This document shows positions 15,664 to 24,320 of a stretch of DNA of 28,519 nt, piece after piece (the first letter of the stretch is position 1; every line of letters starts with the position of its first letter). The DNA is taken from positions 1-28,519 of the forward strand of contig NZ_JAHONA010000030.1 in assembly GCF_019131995.1 (NCBI RefSeq). Direction: 5' to 3'. This stretch comes from Collinsella aerofaciens. GTDB taxonomy: Bacteria; Actinomycetota; Coriobacteriia; Coriobacteriales; Coriobacteriaceae. Made by a program: the position numbers and the translations under genes. A model generated the notes under the pieces. That model saw only the letters and a list, made by a program, of their open reading frames with translations, made no database searches and had not been told where the DNA came from.

Positions 15664-16647
15664 CTAGTCTCCGGATGCCTGGTTGCGACCGGTGGCGTAG
15701 TCGATCTGCACGTGCGGCTGCAGGTTGTAGCAATATACGTGGAAGCAGAGGGTCTTGCCGTGGTCCTCGACCGATTGCGCCTCAAGGCGCACGCCACGGC
15801 AGACAAGTTCCTCTTCGTTATACATGGGCGTGACGCGGTAGAGCACATGGTTGCCCGTATCGCGAATATAGTTGAGAATCTGCTCCTCAAACGGCAGCAT
15901 GCCCGTTTCGTTGAGATAGCGCGTGCCGGTGAGGAGATTTTTGCGGTTGGCGTTTTCGCCGCAGAGCGACCAGGCGATAAGGTGGCAGCGGTTGTAGAGG
16001 CTCTGGCCCGGAATAAAGTCGTAGCGCTGCTGGCGCCATCCAGCGGGATGGATACGCGAGATATCGCCGCGCTCGCCTTGACCGAGTGATTCGGGGCCCA
16101 CGCAGGCGAGCGCTTTGCGGGTGCGGCCCAGGCTGTCGAGCTTGGAGAACTTCTTAAAGCAGCCCTCTTCTGCAGCGCGCTCGTATTCATCGAGCGTGAA
16201 TGATGGTGTGCCGAGCGGGTGCGTGCTGTCGGCGCGAAGAGCAACGTAGGGGTTGCCGGCGTAGTCGGGAATGCTGCTGAGATAAACACCGCGGGCGCGG
16301 TTGAGGTCGGGGTTTTCGACCTCGTCGATGGGGGTGGCGGCACTGTCCGCGGAAACGTCGTCATCGGTGTCGGTTGCGGCGGAATCGGAGCCATCACCAG
16401 AGTCCTGGCCGTTTTGAGGGTCCGGGGAGCTCGCCGTTCCCGATTCGAGCCGGGCAACCAGGTCTGCCTCGTCGTCGGTGCGGCTGGGGCTCTCGTTTTG
16501 TTTTTCGGCCAGAGCCGCCGCTTGCTCATCGCTTTGCGGCGACAGTAACTTGGGCGCTCCGTCGAGCGATCCCGTAAACAGCGCAAACCCGAGCACCACG
16601 GCGGTGCCGATGGAAAGTACTTGCTTGTAGGCGGACTTGCGCGACAT
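15664..16647 (-). CDS. Secreted DNA/RNA non-specific endonuclease (EndA/Spd-like)
   Basis: The 327-residue protein has an N-terminal basic and hydrophobic segment (about 8-27) that is a signal peptide or anchor. A long Asp/Ser/Ala-rich linker follows (about 35-112), then the nuclease domain (about 115-325). The active-site motif is N219-R-C-H222 rather than D-R-G-H; it is followed by K-N-L-L-T-G-T-R-Y-L-N (N246) and V-L-Y-R-V-T-P. Relatives are streptococcal DNases and the pneumococcal uptake nuclease EndA. Likely roles are nutrient scavenging, escape from extracellular DNA traps or DNA uptake. No competence gene is nearby. AGGAG lies 9 bp upstream of the ATG. It is convergent with the EF-G-like gene. 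Confidence 0.85.
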   Translation of the reverse strand: MSRKSAYKQVLSIGTAVVLGFALFTGSLDGAPKLLSPQSDEQAAALAEKQNESPSRTDDEADLVARLESGTASSPDPQNGQDSGDGSDSAATDTDDDVSADSAATPIDEVENPDLNRARGVYLSSIPDYAGNPYVALRADSTHPLGTPSFTLDEYERAAEEGCFKKFSKLDSLGRTRKALACVGPESLGQGERGDISRIHPAGWRQQRYDFIPGQSLYNRCHLIAWSLCGENANRKNLLTGTRYLNETGMLPFEEQILNYIRDTGNHVLYRVTPMYNEEELVCRGVRLEAQSVEDHGKTLCFHVYCYNLQPHVQIDYATGRNQASGD

Positions 16648-16806
16648 GGAGGCTCCTGGATGGACGGTTGGGAGTCTACCAGTCTAGCAGGAGCCAGCAG
16701 GGGCCGTTCTGTCGAACAAATACTTAAGATTTGGGATAAATGCTACGGATTCATTTGCCTCATATGGAGCTGCGGCGGTTGTGAATGTGGGGCTATTCAG
16801 CGTTTC

Positions 16807-16853
16807 CCCAGATAAAACCTGCCAAAATAAACCTGTCCCTTTTTGGCAGGTTA
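16807..16853 (+). repeat. GGGACAG-core hairpin repeat, copy A
   Basis: The element begins CCCCAGATAAAACCTGCC and folds by pairing AACCTGCCA (from 16816) with TGGCAGGTT (to 16852) around a loop containing AAACCTGTCCC. It is nearly identical to copies at 18893-18938, 22093-22140 (inverted) and 24274-24320. It is a REP-like dispersed repeat. Confidence 0.85.
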
Positions 16854-16922
16854 ATCGGGGGACTATTTCACCGCAACTTAGGGCACGGTTAGGGAGTGTG
16901 CACCTTAAAGAGTGGTGCCCTT

Positions 16923-17115
16923 GATTAGAGAGGTCGCGCTCGTCTCTCTAATTGTCTCTCTAAAGAGAAAGCCAGTTAAAGAGATAACATTGGGCTATCT
17001 AACAGTGAATTCGATACATCTCTCTAAATGTCTCTCTAAAATAAGGTGCTTATCTCTCTAAAGTTAGAGAGATATACTATACTTTAGAGAGATAAATCTA
17101 TCGTTTTAGAGAGAC
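16923..17115. promoter_or_regulatory. Array of nine TCTCTCTAAA operator-like sites
   Basis: Five forward copies start at 16943, 16955, 17019, 17031 and 17053. Four inverted copies (TTTAGAGAGA) start at 16924, 17063, 17083 and 17105. Six are perfect 10-mers; three differ at one or two positions. Forward pairs are spaced by exactly 12 bp, and the last two inverted copies by 22 bp. Forward and inverted copies meet as a 24-bp palindrome at 17051-17074. Two overlapping TATACT -10 candidates (17073-17083) lie between inverted copies, and the last copy runs into the ribosome site of the gene at 17119. The array is confined to this promoter. Confidence 0.85.
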
Positions 17116-17118
17116 GGA

Positions 17119-18819
17119 ATGCCAATGCTGCTGGATGAACCTCTTGGCCTTATTGTTGAGCGCCTTCGCAGGCGGGGGACTGATGACGCATCGGTAGAAG
17201 TTAAAGCCTGCACGAATAAATTGAGCGCAGACGTATGGGAGACAGTGAGCGCTTTTGCGAACACTGCGGGTGGGCTCATTATTTTGGGCCTGAACGAGGC
17301 CGAAGGATTTGTTCCTTCGGCTAACTTTGCTATCGATAGGGTGCGCGATCAGTTTGTTTCGGGTATCGGAGACGGAGGCTCAGCGGCAGTGGTGGCCCAT
17401 GCGCCGCGGTACGAGCTTGATCGAGGCGAGGTCGACGGGCTCCAGGTGCTTCTGGTGCGCATCTTTGAACTTGAACTTAAAGCGAAGCCTTGCTATATCG
17501 GCGCGCGCGGCGTGCAGAACGGTAGCTACAAGCGCGTGGATGATAAAGATATCAAGATGTCACCCGCTGAGCTATATGAGCTGCAGAGTGCGTTGCTTCC
17601 GAGCGATGCAGACGGCACGGTGGTTTCGGAGGCAACGGTCGAGGATTTGGATCCAGATGTCGTGCGGTCTATTATCGCAAATCGCCGGCTGCAGACCCCG
17701 CGCGTTTTGCGCGGGGCCGATACGCTGGAAAAGCAGCTGGTCAGACTCAATATCACTACAAAGGATGGTGCCGTGAAGCTCGCGGGGCTTCTGTCGGCGG
17801 GAATTTACCCCCAGCAGTTCTATCCCAAACTGATGATCGATATCGCCGTTCATTCCGATGTGGAAAAATCTGCACCCGGGCAACCCCGGTTTATTGACCG
17901 CCAGTTGTGCGATGGCCCGATTCCGGCTTGCATCGAAGATGCCCTTGCCGCGATTGGACGAAACTTGCGCAAAGCGACGATAGTGCAAGGCGCTGGCAGA
18001 AGGGAGGATTGGGAAGTTCCCCAGGAGGTTTTGCGCGAGGCCTTGGCAAATGCCTGCATCCATCGAGAATATTCGCCCATGTTTGTGGGGCAGGCCGTGA
18101 GTGTCGATATCTATCCAGACAGAATAGAGATCAAAAACCCCGGTGGGCTTTGGGGCGGAAAGACGGTGGACAATCTTGCAGACGGGGAATCGCGCTGCCG
18201 AAACCCAAAGCTCATGAGCCTAATGGGGGCGACGCCGTTAGAGCATGCCGAGGGGGCCGTTGCAGAAAGCCAGGGATCTGGTATCCCGGCTATGATTCGC
18301 GAGATGGAGTCTCGTTCACTTGGAAGGCCGAAATTTATCGTTAAGGCCGATTCGTTTACGGTGCTGCTTTCCCGGCACGGGGCGGAGCTTGCTGAAAACC
18401 GCACGTGGATTCAGAGCCATGTGGGCACCGAGCTGACGGATCGCGAGGAAACATTGCTCATGTTTATGCGGGAGCATGGGTGCGTATGCGATGTTCAAAA
18501 AATACGAGAGGCCCTGAAGTGGGATTCGGATGACATTCGCCTGATCTGCGGGAATCTTGTCGATAAACATGTCCTGTCAAAATGTGGCAAAGACACGTTT
18601 GAGATTATCGATATGAGCAGAGAATCGTCAGCTTCGACAGCGGATAGGATTCTGGAGGCTCTCAGCGCCGAAGTGGATATGACGGCGCGAGAAATAGCGG
18701 TTGCATCGGGGGTCAAAATTTCGTCCGTCCGCTACCATCTGCCAAAAATGGCGGATAAAGGACTCATCGAAGTAATGGGTTCGTCGACGAGCCGCAACCG
18801 CCGCTATCGGAAGAAGTAG
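17119..18819 (+). CDS. AlbA_2/Schlafen-type ATP-binding transcriptional regulator
   Basis: The 566-residue protein combines an N-terminal AlbA_2 (Schlafen-like DNA-binding) domain with a GHKL-like ATPase region and a C-terminal winged helix. The AlbA_2 part shows S-V-E-V-K (25-29) and S-A-F-A-N-T-A-G-G (44-52). The HATPase_c_4 part shows R-E-A-L-A-N-A at 306-312, I-H-R-E following, and N-P-G-G-L at 340-344. The winged helix lies at about 520-553 (T-A-R-E-I-A...S-V-R-Y-H-L). Such proteins are annotated as putative transcriptional regulators or RecG-like helicase relatives; their ligands are mostly unknown. The upstream repeat array suggests it represses itself. The gene is more AT-rich than its neighbours and is flanked by two direct repeat copies, hinting at horizontal acquisition. 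Confidence 0.82.
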   Translation: MPMLLDEPLGLIVERLRRRGTDDASVEVKACTNKLSADVWETVSAFANTAGGLIILGLNEAEGFVPSANFAIDRVRDQFVSGIGDGGSAAVVAHAPRYELDRGEVDGLQVLLVRIFELELKAKPCYIGARGVQNGSYKRVDDKDIKMSPAELYELQSALLPSDADGTVVSEATVEDLDPDVVRSIIANRRLQTPRVLRGADTLEKQLVRLNITTKDGAVKLAGLLSAGIYPQQFYPKLMIDIAVHSDVEKSAPGQPRFIDRQLCDGPIPACIEDALAAIGRNLRKATIVQGAGRREDWEVPQEVLREALANACIHREYSPMFVGQAVSVDIYPDRIEIKNPGGLWGGKTVDNLADGESRCRNPKLMSLMGATPLEHAEGAVAESQGSGIPAMIREMESRSLGRPKFIVKADSFTVLLSRHGAELAENRTWIQSHVGTELTDREETLLMFMREHGCVCDVQKIREALKWDSDDIRLICGNLVDKHVLSKCGKDTFEIIDMSRESSASTADRILEALSAEVDMTAREIAVASGVKISSVRYHLPKMADKGLIEVMGSSTSRNRRYRKK

Positions 18820-18892
18820 ATGCAGCCGAGTCGCCCCTCTTGTGTCTCTCGAAGTGAGATGGGTGCTAGGGGGCGACTGCCTCGCGATATTT

Positions 18893-18938
18893 CCCCAGAT
18901 AAAACCTGCCAAAATAAACCTGTCCCTTATTGGCAGGT
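18893..18938 (+). repeat. GGGACAG-core hairpin repeat, copy B
   Basis: It matches copy A (16807) base for base over CCCCAGATAAAACCTGCC and the loop, with one T-to-A change before the closing TGGCAGGT. It lies in the same orientation, so copies A and B bracket the regulator gene as direct repeats. Confidence 0.85.
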
Positions 18939-19010
18939 CAGTTAACGCAGTGCAGGTTGAGCATATGCGAGCGAGCGGGCTCCGGGTGCGGTAAGGTGAC
19001 GTGAAACAAG

Positions 19011-19037
19011 CGGGCGCTGACCTTTTGGTCGCGCCCG
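19011..19037. terminator. Hairpin in larE/regulator convergent gap
   Basis: CGGGCGC-T-GACC-TTTT-GGTC-GCGCCCG forms a long stem with a four-base loop. Read on the - strand it is followed by CTTGTTTC, so it may terminate larE transcripts; it may also end transcripts from the regulator gene. Confidence 0.5.
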
Positions 19038-19087
19038 TGAAGTTGAACGTCAGATTGCCGTGCCCGGGGCCCGCGCAGCGTCGAGCA

Positions 19088-19114
19088 GTTACGCCGTTTG
19101 TAAAACGGCGTAAC
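19088..19114. terminator. Hairpin abutting larE stop codon
   Basis: GTTACGCCGTTT (19088-19099) and AAACGGCGTAAC (19103-19114) are perfect 12-bp arms around GTA. The hairpin starts immediately past the larE TAG (19117-19115). There is no T-run, so it may be an mRNA 3'-end stabiliser or one of a family of CCGTT palindromes (compare 28436-28459). Confidence 0.6.
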
Positions 19115-19993
19115 CTAAAGGTTCATGTTGCCGTGAATGTAGGGGGTGACCTCGGGGGAGATATGGTCGCAGCCCAGCTCGCGCAGCGCGGACTCGATAA
19201 CGGCGGGCAGCGGGGTCTTGCCCTTGTCGTCGACGGCGGCACCGCCGAGGGTGGCAATCTTGGCGACATCTGCGGGTGCGGCCTCGATATGCATGCAGCC
19301 GCCGACCAAGCGCGCGCGTACCTGTGCCAGATCAAGATCGTGCAGGTAATCCTCGCAGGCGCGAATCAGGGAGACCTTCTCGCGCGTAAGCTCCTCGCCC
19401 GTGGGAACGCGCGTGGCAAGACATGCTCCCGCCGGCAGGTTCCAAACGGGATAGCCCCATGCGCGCAGCAGCTCGCGCTCTTCGTCCTTGGTAAAGCCGA
19501 CCTCCATGAGAGGGGAGCGTACGCCGAGCTCTTTTGCCGCGCGCATACCAGGGCGGTAGTCGCCGCGATCACTTGCATTGCTGCCATCGATGACGGTGGG
19601 AAAGCCGAGCGACTTGGCGTGGTTGACGATGGCGGTAAAGCCGGCGTGCTTGCAGTGGTAGCAGCGATTGGCATCGTTACAGGCTACCTGGGGGAGCTGC
19701 AGCTGATCGACCGAAAGATTGAGCACGGGGAGCTTAAAATGCGCCCCTTCATCAGCTTGCCCATCAACGGACTGCTCAAACGAAGTCTGTTCGGGCGTGC
19801 CGATGAGCGGCGTGGTGAGATGGACGAGGAGGGTATTGGTAGGCATGATGCGGGCGCAGACCGCGGCCAAAAAGCTGCTGTCGACACCACCGGAAAAGCC
19901 GATGGCGACGCGTCCGTATGCCAAAAGCAGCTGTTCGAGCGCCGATAGCTTGTCTTGAAGCTCCTCTGCGGGTGCCGTGGTGTCTAAAATCAT
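19115..19993 (-). CDS. larE: ATP-dependent sacrificial sulfur transferase LarE
   Basis: LarE adenylates and sulfurates pyridinium-3,5-biscarboxylate to build the nickel-pincer cofactor of lactate racemase and related enzymes, giving up its own cysteine sulfur. The 292-residue protein has the PP-loop S-G-G-V-D-S-S at 34-40 and an R-C-Y-H-C-K motif at 110-115. C191 in A-G-A-C-L-A-T-R is the position of the sacrificial Cys. That makes it the single-Cys desulfurating type rather than the three-Cys iron-sulphur type, as far as I can see. AAGGAACG precedes the start. No larB, larC or larA is nearby, so partners must be elsewhere or the protein serves another sulfuration. Confidence 0.9.
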   Translation of the reverse strand: MILDTTAPAEELQDKLSALEQLLLAYGRVAIGFSGGVDSSFLAAVCARIMPTNTLLVHLTTPLIGTPEQTSFEQSVDGQADEGAHFKLPVLNLSVDQLQLPQVACNDANRCYHCKHAGFTAIVNHAKSLGFPTVIDGSNASDRGDYRPGMRAAKELGVRSPLMEVGFTKDEERELLRAWGYPVWNLPAGACLATRVPTGEELTREKVSLIRACEDYLHDLDLAQVRARLVGGCMHIEAAPADVAKIATLGGAAVDDKGKTPLPAVIESALRELGCDHISPEVTPYIHGNMNL

Positions 19994-20027
19994 GAAACGT
20001 TCCTTATCGTTGAGTACTCGATCGAAA

Positions 20028-20035
20028 ACTATAAT
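20028..20035. promoter_or_regulatory. Overlapping -10 boxes between larE and HAD gene
   Basis: TATAGT on the - strand (20033-20028) could serve larE, and TATAAT on the + strand (20030-20035) could serve the HAD gene with a leader of about 125 nt. Neither has a good -35 box at 16-18 bp. Overlap of the two boxes would make the promoters compete. Confidence 0.3.
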
Positions 20036-20166
20036 CCTAATGCGTTACTTGCCATAAGACTTCTATCTGTGTAACGAAAGTGCAATATGGCATATACGTT
20101 ATATACAAGTTGCCAAATGCGGTAGAGTTGCAGCAACGCGACAGCGAGAGTCGATGGGGGATCGAT

Positions 20167-20817
20167 ATGATCAAGGCTGTTATTTTTGACATGGACGGAA
20201 CGCTGGTCGATACCGAGCGTTTGGGCATCAAGGCCTGGAAGGCAGGCGCCGCCGAGCTGGGGCTCGCGATTGATGATGCGCTGATCCATCAGTTTATCGG
20301 CCGCACGCTACCTGATGTCATGCACATCCTTGATAAGCATTATGGCAGCCACGAAACCACCGAGGCGATCTATCGTCGCCACAAGGAGATTCGCGACGAG
20401 ATGGTCAAGACCGACCTGGAGCTTAAGGCCGGCGCCGCCGAGTGCCTAGACGAGCTGCTGGCTGCGGGCTATCACGTGGGTCTAGCGACGTCGTCGCGCC
20501 TCGTTGCGGCCGAGCGCAACCTTAAGATGGTCGGTCTTTTTGACAAGTTTGAAACGGTGACCTGCGGCGAGGACGTTGTGCACGGCAAGCCCGACCCCGA
20601 GATGTATCTGCTCGCCTGCGAGCGCGCGGGCTTTGCCCCCGAGGAATGTGCTGTGGTCGAGGATTCGCGCAACGGCTGCGTCTCGGGCATCACGGCCGGA
20701 TGCCATGTCTTCGCCGTCCCCGATATCGTGCCACTGCCGCAGGACGTGGTGGATGGCTGCGAGGCCGTGCTCGATACGTTGTTCGATCTGGCGGCGGCGG
20801 TCAAGGCCGTGCGCTAG
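20167..20817 (+). CDS. HAD-family hydrolase, beta-phosphoglucomutase-like
   Basis: The 216-residue protein starts at the ATG at 20167 after GGGGGAT; an earlier in-frame start at 20080 adds non-homologous residues. Motif I is F-D-M-D-G-T-L-V-D-T-E with nucleophile D8 and acid/base D10. Motif II is A-T-S-S, motif III a Lys in G-K-P-D-P-E, and motif IV V-E-D-S-R-N-G. An alpha-helical cap is inserted after motif I (about 16-85), as in subfamily IA enzymes. Such proteins are small-molecule phosphatases or phosphomutases; the substrate cannot be assigned. It is divergent from larE and convergent with the lacI-type gene. Confidence 0.88.
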   Translation: MIKAVIFDMDGTLVDTERLGIKAWKAGAAELGLAIDDALIHQFIGRTLPDVMHILDKHYGSHETTEAIYRRHKEIRDEMVKTDLELKAGAAECLDELLAAGYHVGLATSSRLVAAERNLKMVGLFDKFETVTCGEDVVHGKPDPEMYLLACERAGFAPEECAVVEDSRNGCVSGITAGCHVFAVPDIVPLPQDVVDGCEAVLDTLFDLAAAVKAVR

Positions 20818-20857
20818 ACAATTGCGGTGTTGAAACGAGCAATTGCCCACGTTTGCG

Positions 20858-20903
20858 CTCAAGCAAAAGGGGTCCGGCAATGGTCGGGCCCCTTTTGCTT
20901 GAG
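20858..20903. terminator. Bidirectional terminator, HAD / LacI regulator
   Basis: CTCAAGCAAAAGGGG pairs exactly with CCCCTTTTGCTTGAG, with an inner CCG/CGG stem. The A- and T-runs within the stem serve either direction. The core is shared with the terminator at 1371-1417. Confidence 0.8.
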
Positions 20904-20930
20904 CGGCGACTTAGCATACTTGCGGGCGTG

Positions 20931-22043
20931 CTATAGATACGCACCGAGGTTGATGGCCGTGGCGTCGGTCTGGCTGCTTGCCTGGGTGCTGGCGCGTTCC
21001 AGCAGGAACGGTCGCACGAGTTCTTGGCGGTTGATGTCCTCGATGGCCGTGACCGCGGTGACGGTGCGCGCCGCAGAGCCGATGTGGACGTGCTTGGTCT
21101 TTGCCGGGGCCTTGTTCTCAATTTGCTCCATGAGCAATTGAACGCCCTTGCGGCCAATCTCGTAGCCCGGGGGCGCTACCGTAGTGAGCGGGACCGATCC
21201 GCTCCAAGCGAGTGGGTTGCCATCGCAACCTGCTACGCGTACTTGCCCGGGGACGGCGATGCCTTTGTCGACCAGCGCCGAGATAACGCCCGAGGCCAAC
21301 ACGTCGGTCAGGCCGACGACAAAATCGGGGCGTTCGTCGGCGGGACGATCGGCGATTTGGTTGCCGATACCATAGCCGTCGGCGGCGGTATTCCATTCGC
21401 CGGCGTCGATGACTTCGATCTTGATATCGGGGTGCAGGGCGAGCGCCTTATGAATGCCAAGGACGCGCAGGGTGAGTTGCATAAATGCTGCTCTACCCAC
21501 AACGGTGATATGGCGTGCACCGCGGGCGATGGCAAGTTCGGCAATGATGCGACCCTGGGCCTCGTTGTCGGCCGCTACGTAGTAGCCGGGCTCGGAGCAA
21601 TGGATGTCCAGATGGACGATCGGCACGGGCATCTTGGCCATGGCGGGGTGCCAGTCAGGGGATGCCATGGGCTGAACCATGACGCCGGACATCTGGGTGC
21701 CCATAAAGTAGCGCAGGTAATGGTCCTGGAGAATATCGTCGTTATCGGCGTTGGCGATGAGCAAGTCATAGCCGTGCTTGCGAGCCTCGTTGTGGGCGCC
21801 GCTGGCGATTTGGAGCGAAAAGCCGTGATCGAGACGGGGGAGCACCAGGCCAAAGGACTTGGTGGCGCCGCCCGCGAGCTGACGAGCGCTTTGGTTGGGC
21901 AGGTAGCCAAGGCGATTGATGGTCTCGTTGATGAGCTTGAGGGTCTCGGGGCGCAGCTTTTCGGGGTGGTTGAGCGCGTTGGAAACCGTGCCCAGCGAAA
22001 CCCCGGCCTCGCGGGCGACGTCGCTGATTTTTACCTTTGCCAT
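20931..22043 (-). CDS. LacI-family transcriptional regulator
   Basis: The 370-residue protein starts at 22043 (AAGGGG upstream). An open frame extends far upstream, antisense to glmS, but that is a shadow. The N-terminal helix-turn-helix reads K-I-S-D-V-A-R-E-A-G-V-S-L-G-T-V-S-N-A-L (5-24), followed by the hinge region L-P-N-Q-S-A-R-Q-L-A. The periplasmic-binding-protein-like effector domain covers about 60-335, with the V-A-G-C-D-G-N-P block late in it. A 25-residue Ser/Thr/Ala-rich tail is extra. Such proteins repress sugar or nucleoside genes until an effector binds. No sugar operon adjoins it, so the target and effector are unknown. It may control itself or neighbouring genes. Confidence 0.92.
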   Translation of the reverse strand: MAKVKISDVAREAGVSLGTVSNALNHPEKLRPETLKLINETINRLGYLPNQSARQLAGGATKSFGLVLPRLDHGFSLQIASGAHNEARKHGYDLLIANADNDDILQDHYLRYFMGTQMSGVMVQPMASPDWHPAMAKMPVPIVHLDIHCSEPGYYVAADNEAQGRIIAELAIARGARHITVVGRAAFMQLTLRVLGIHKALALHPDIKIEVIDAGEWNTAADGYGIGNQIADRPADERPDFVVGLTDVLASGVISALVDKGIAVPGQVRVAGCDGNPLAWSGSVPLTTVAPPGYEIGRKGVQLLMEQIENKAPAKTKHVHIGSAARTVTAVTAIEDINRQELVRPFLLERASTQASSQTDATAINLGAYL

Positions 22044-22078
22044 AGCGGCCCCTTTGATGCGTTTCAAGTACAAGCCAG

Positions 22079-22084
22079 ATTGTA
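22079..22084 (-). promoter_or_regulatory. Candidate -10 box of LacI-type gene
   Basis: TACAAT on the - strand lies 35 bp before the start codon. The -35 position would fall inside the neighbouring GGGACAG-core repeat. Confidence 0.35.
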
Positions 22085-22092
22085 GCATCCCA

Positions 22093-22140
22093 AACCTTCC
22101 AAAAAGGGACAGGTTTATTTTGGCAGGTTTTATCTGGGGA
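22093..22140 (-). repeat. GGGACAG-core hairpin repeat, copy C (inverted)
   Basis: The element is reverse-oriented relative to copies A, B and D. One arm reads AACCTTCC instead of AACCTGCC, weakening the stem by one pair. It lies between the LacI-type gene and glmS, overlapping the likely -35 area of the former. Confidence 0.8.
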
Positions 22141-22165
22141 AACGCCGTTGCCAGCGCGACTGCCA

Positions 22166-22190
22166 CGAAGGGGACAGGTACCTTTGTGGT
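22166..22190. repeat. GGGGACAGGTACC-type repeat fragment
   Basis: AAGGGGACAGGTACCTTTGTGG shares the GGGGACAG core with the other repeats but has a different flank (GGTACC). It looks like a fragment or a sister subtype, 26 bp from copy C. It lacks an obvious second arm. Confidence 0.45.
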
Positions 22191-22221
22191 GGTTTGGACC
22201 GGCTGGACGTGTGTGCATCGG

Positions 22222-22245
22222 GTGGTATCTAAGTTGAGATACCAC
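22222..22245. promoter_or_regulatory. Operator-like palindrome upstream of glmS
   Basis: GTGGTATCT (22222-22230) and AGATACCAC (22237-22245) are perfect 9-bp arms around AAGTTG. It lies 31 bp upstream of the TACAAT box of glmS, the place for an activator or a repressor. It has no T-run and lies well past the lacI-type gene, so a terminator is unlikely. Confidence 0.5.
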
Positions 22246-22275
22246 TTCTGGTATATCAGCTTGCGTTTGCGTGAG

Positions 22276-22281
22276 TACAAT
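22276..22281 (+). promoter_or_regulatory. Candidate -10 box of glmS
   Basis: TACAAT in GAGTACAATACT is 75 bp before the glmS start, giving a leader of roughly 65-70 nt. That leader is too short for a glmS ribozyme. No good -35 box is seen. Confidence 0.4.
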
Positions 22282-22355
22282 ACTCGAACGTTGTACGTCT
22301 CAGCGCCCCCTGTGCGTGGACGTCTTGCAGTCACGCGAACGAAGGGATTTATCTT

Positions 22356-24203
<1,848 letters not shown>

Positions 24204-24226
24204 TTGGTTCCGCCGTTCTAGCGACT

Positions 24227-24262
24227 AAGGCCCGGCTCCGCATCAAGACGGAGCCGGGCCTT
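24227..24262 (+). terminator. Terminator hairpin after glmS
   Basis: AAGGCCCGGCTCCG and CGGAGCCGGGCCTT are perfect 14-bp arms around an 8-base loop, 24 bp past the stop. The following T-run is poor, but the convergent layout and stem strength support termination. Confidence 0.75.
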
Positions 24263-24273
24263 GACTGCATTTG

Positions 24274-24320
24274 CCCAGATAAAACCTGCCAAGATGAACC
24301 TGTCCCTTTTTGGCAGGTTA
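24274..24320 (+). repeat. GGGACAG-core hairpin repeat, copy D
   Basis: It begins CCCAGATAAAACCTGCC; A-to-G changes in the loop (AAGATGAACC) distinguish it from copies A and B. Its final TTA (24318-24320), read on the - strand, is the TAA stop codon of the GntR-type gene, so the element overlaps coding sequence. Confidence 0.85.

Noticed and set aside
16621..16815. 64-codon + strand frame
   Set aside because: It begins inside the nuclease gene on the opposite strand, has no ribosome site and no recognisable features.
16923..17115. CRISPR array
   Set aside because: The repeat units are only 10 bp, occur in both orientations, have irregular gaps of 2-54 bp, and no cas gene is near. An operator array fits better.
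16807..18938. Composite transposon
   Set aside because: The flanking repeats are about 47 bp and carry no transposase, and no target duplication was seen; direct REP-like repeats are a better description.
22285..22355. glmS ribozyme or GlcN6P riboswitch
   Set aside because: The probable leader is only about 70 nt and lacks the conserved ribozyme core; a ribozyme needs about 150 nt or more.
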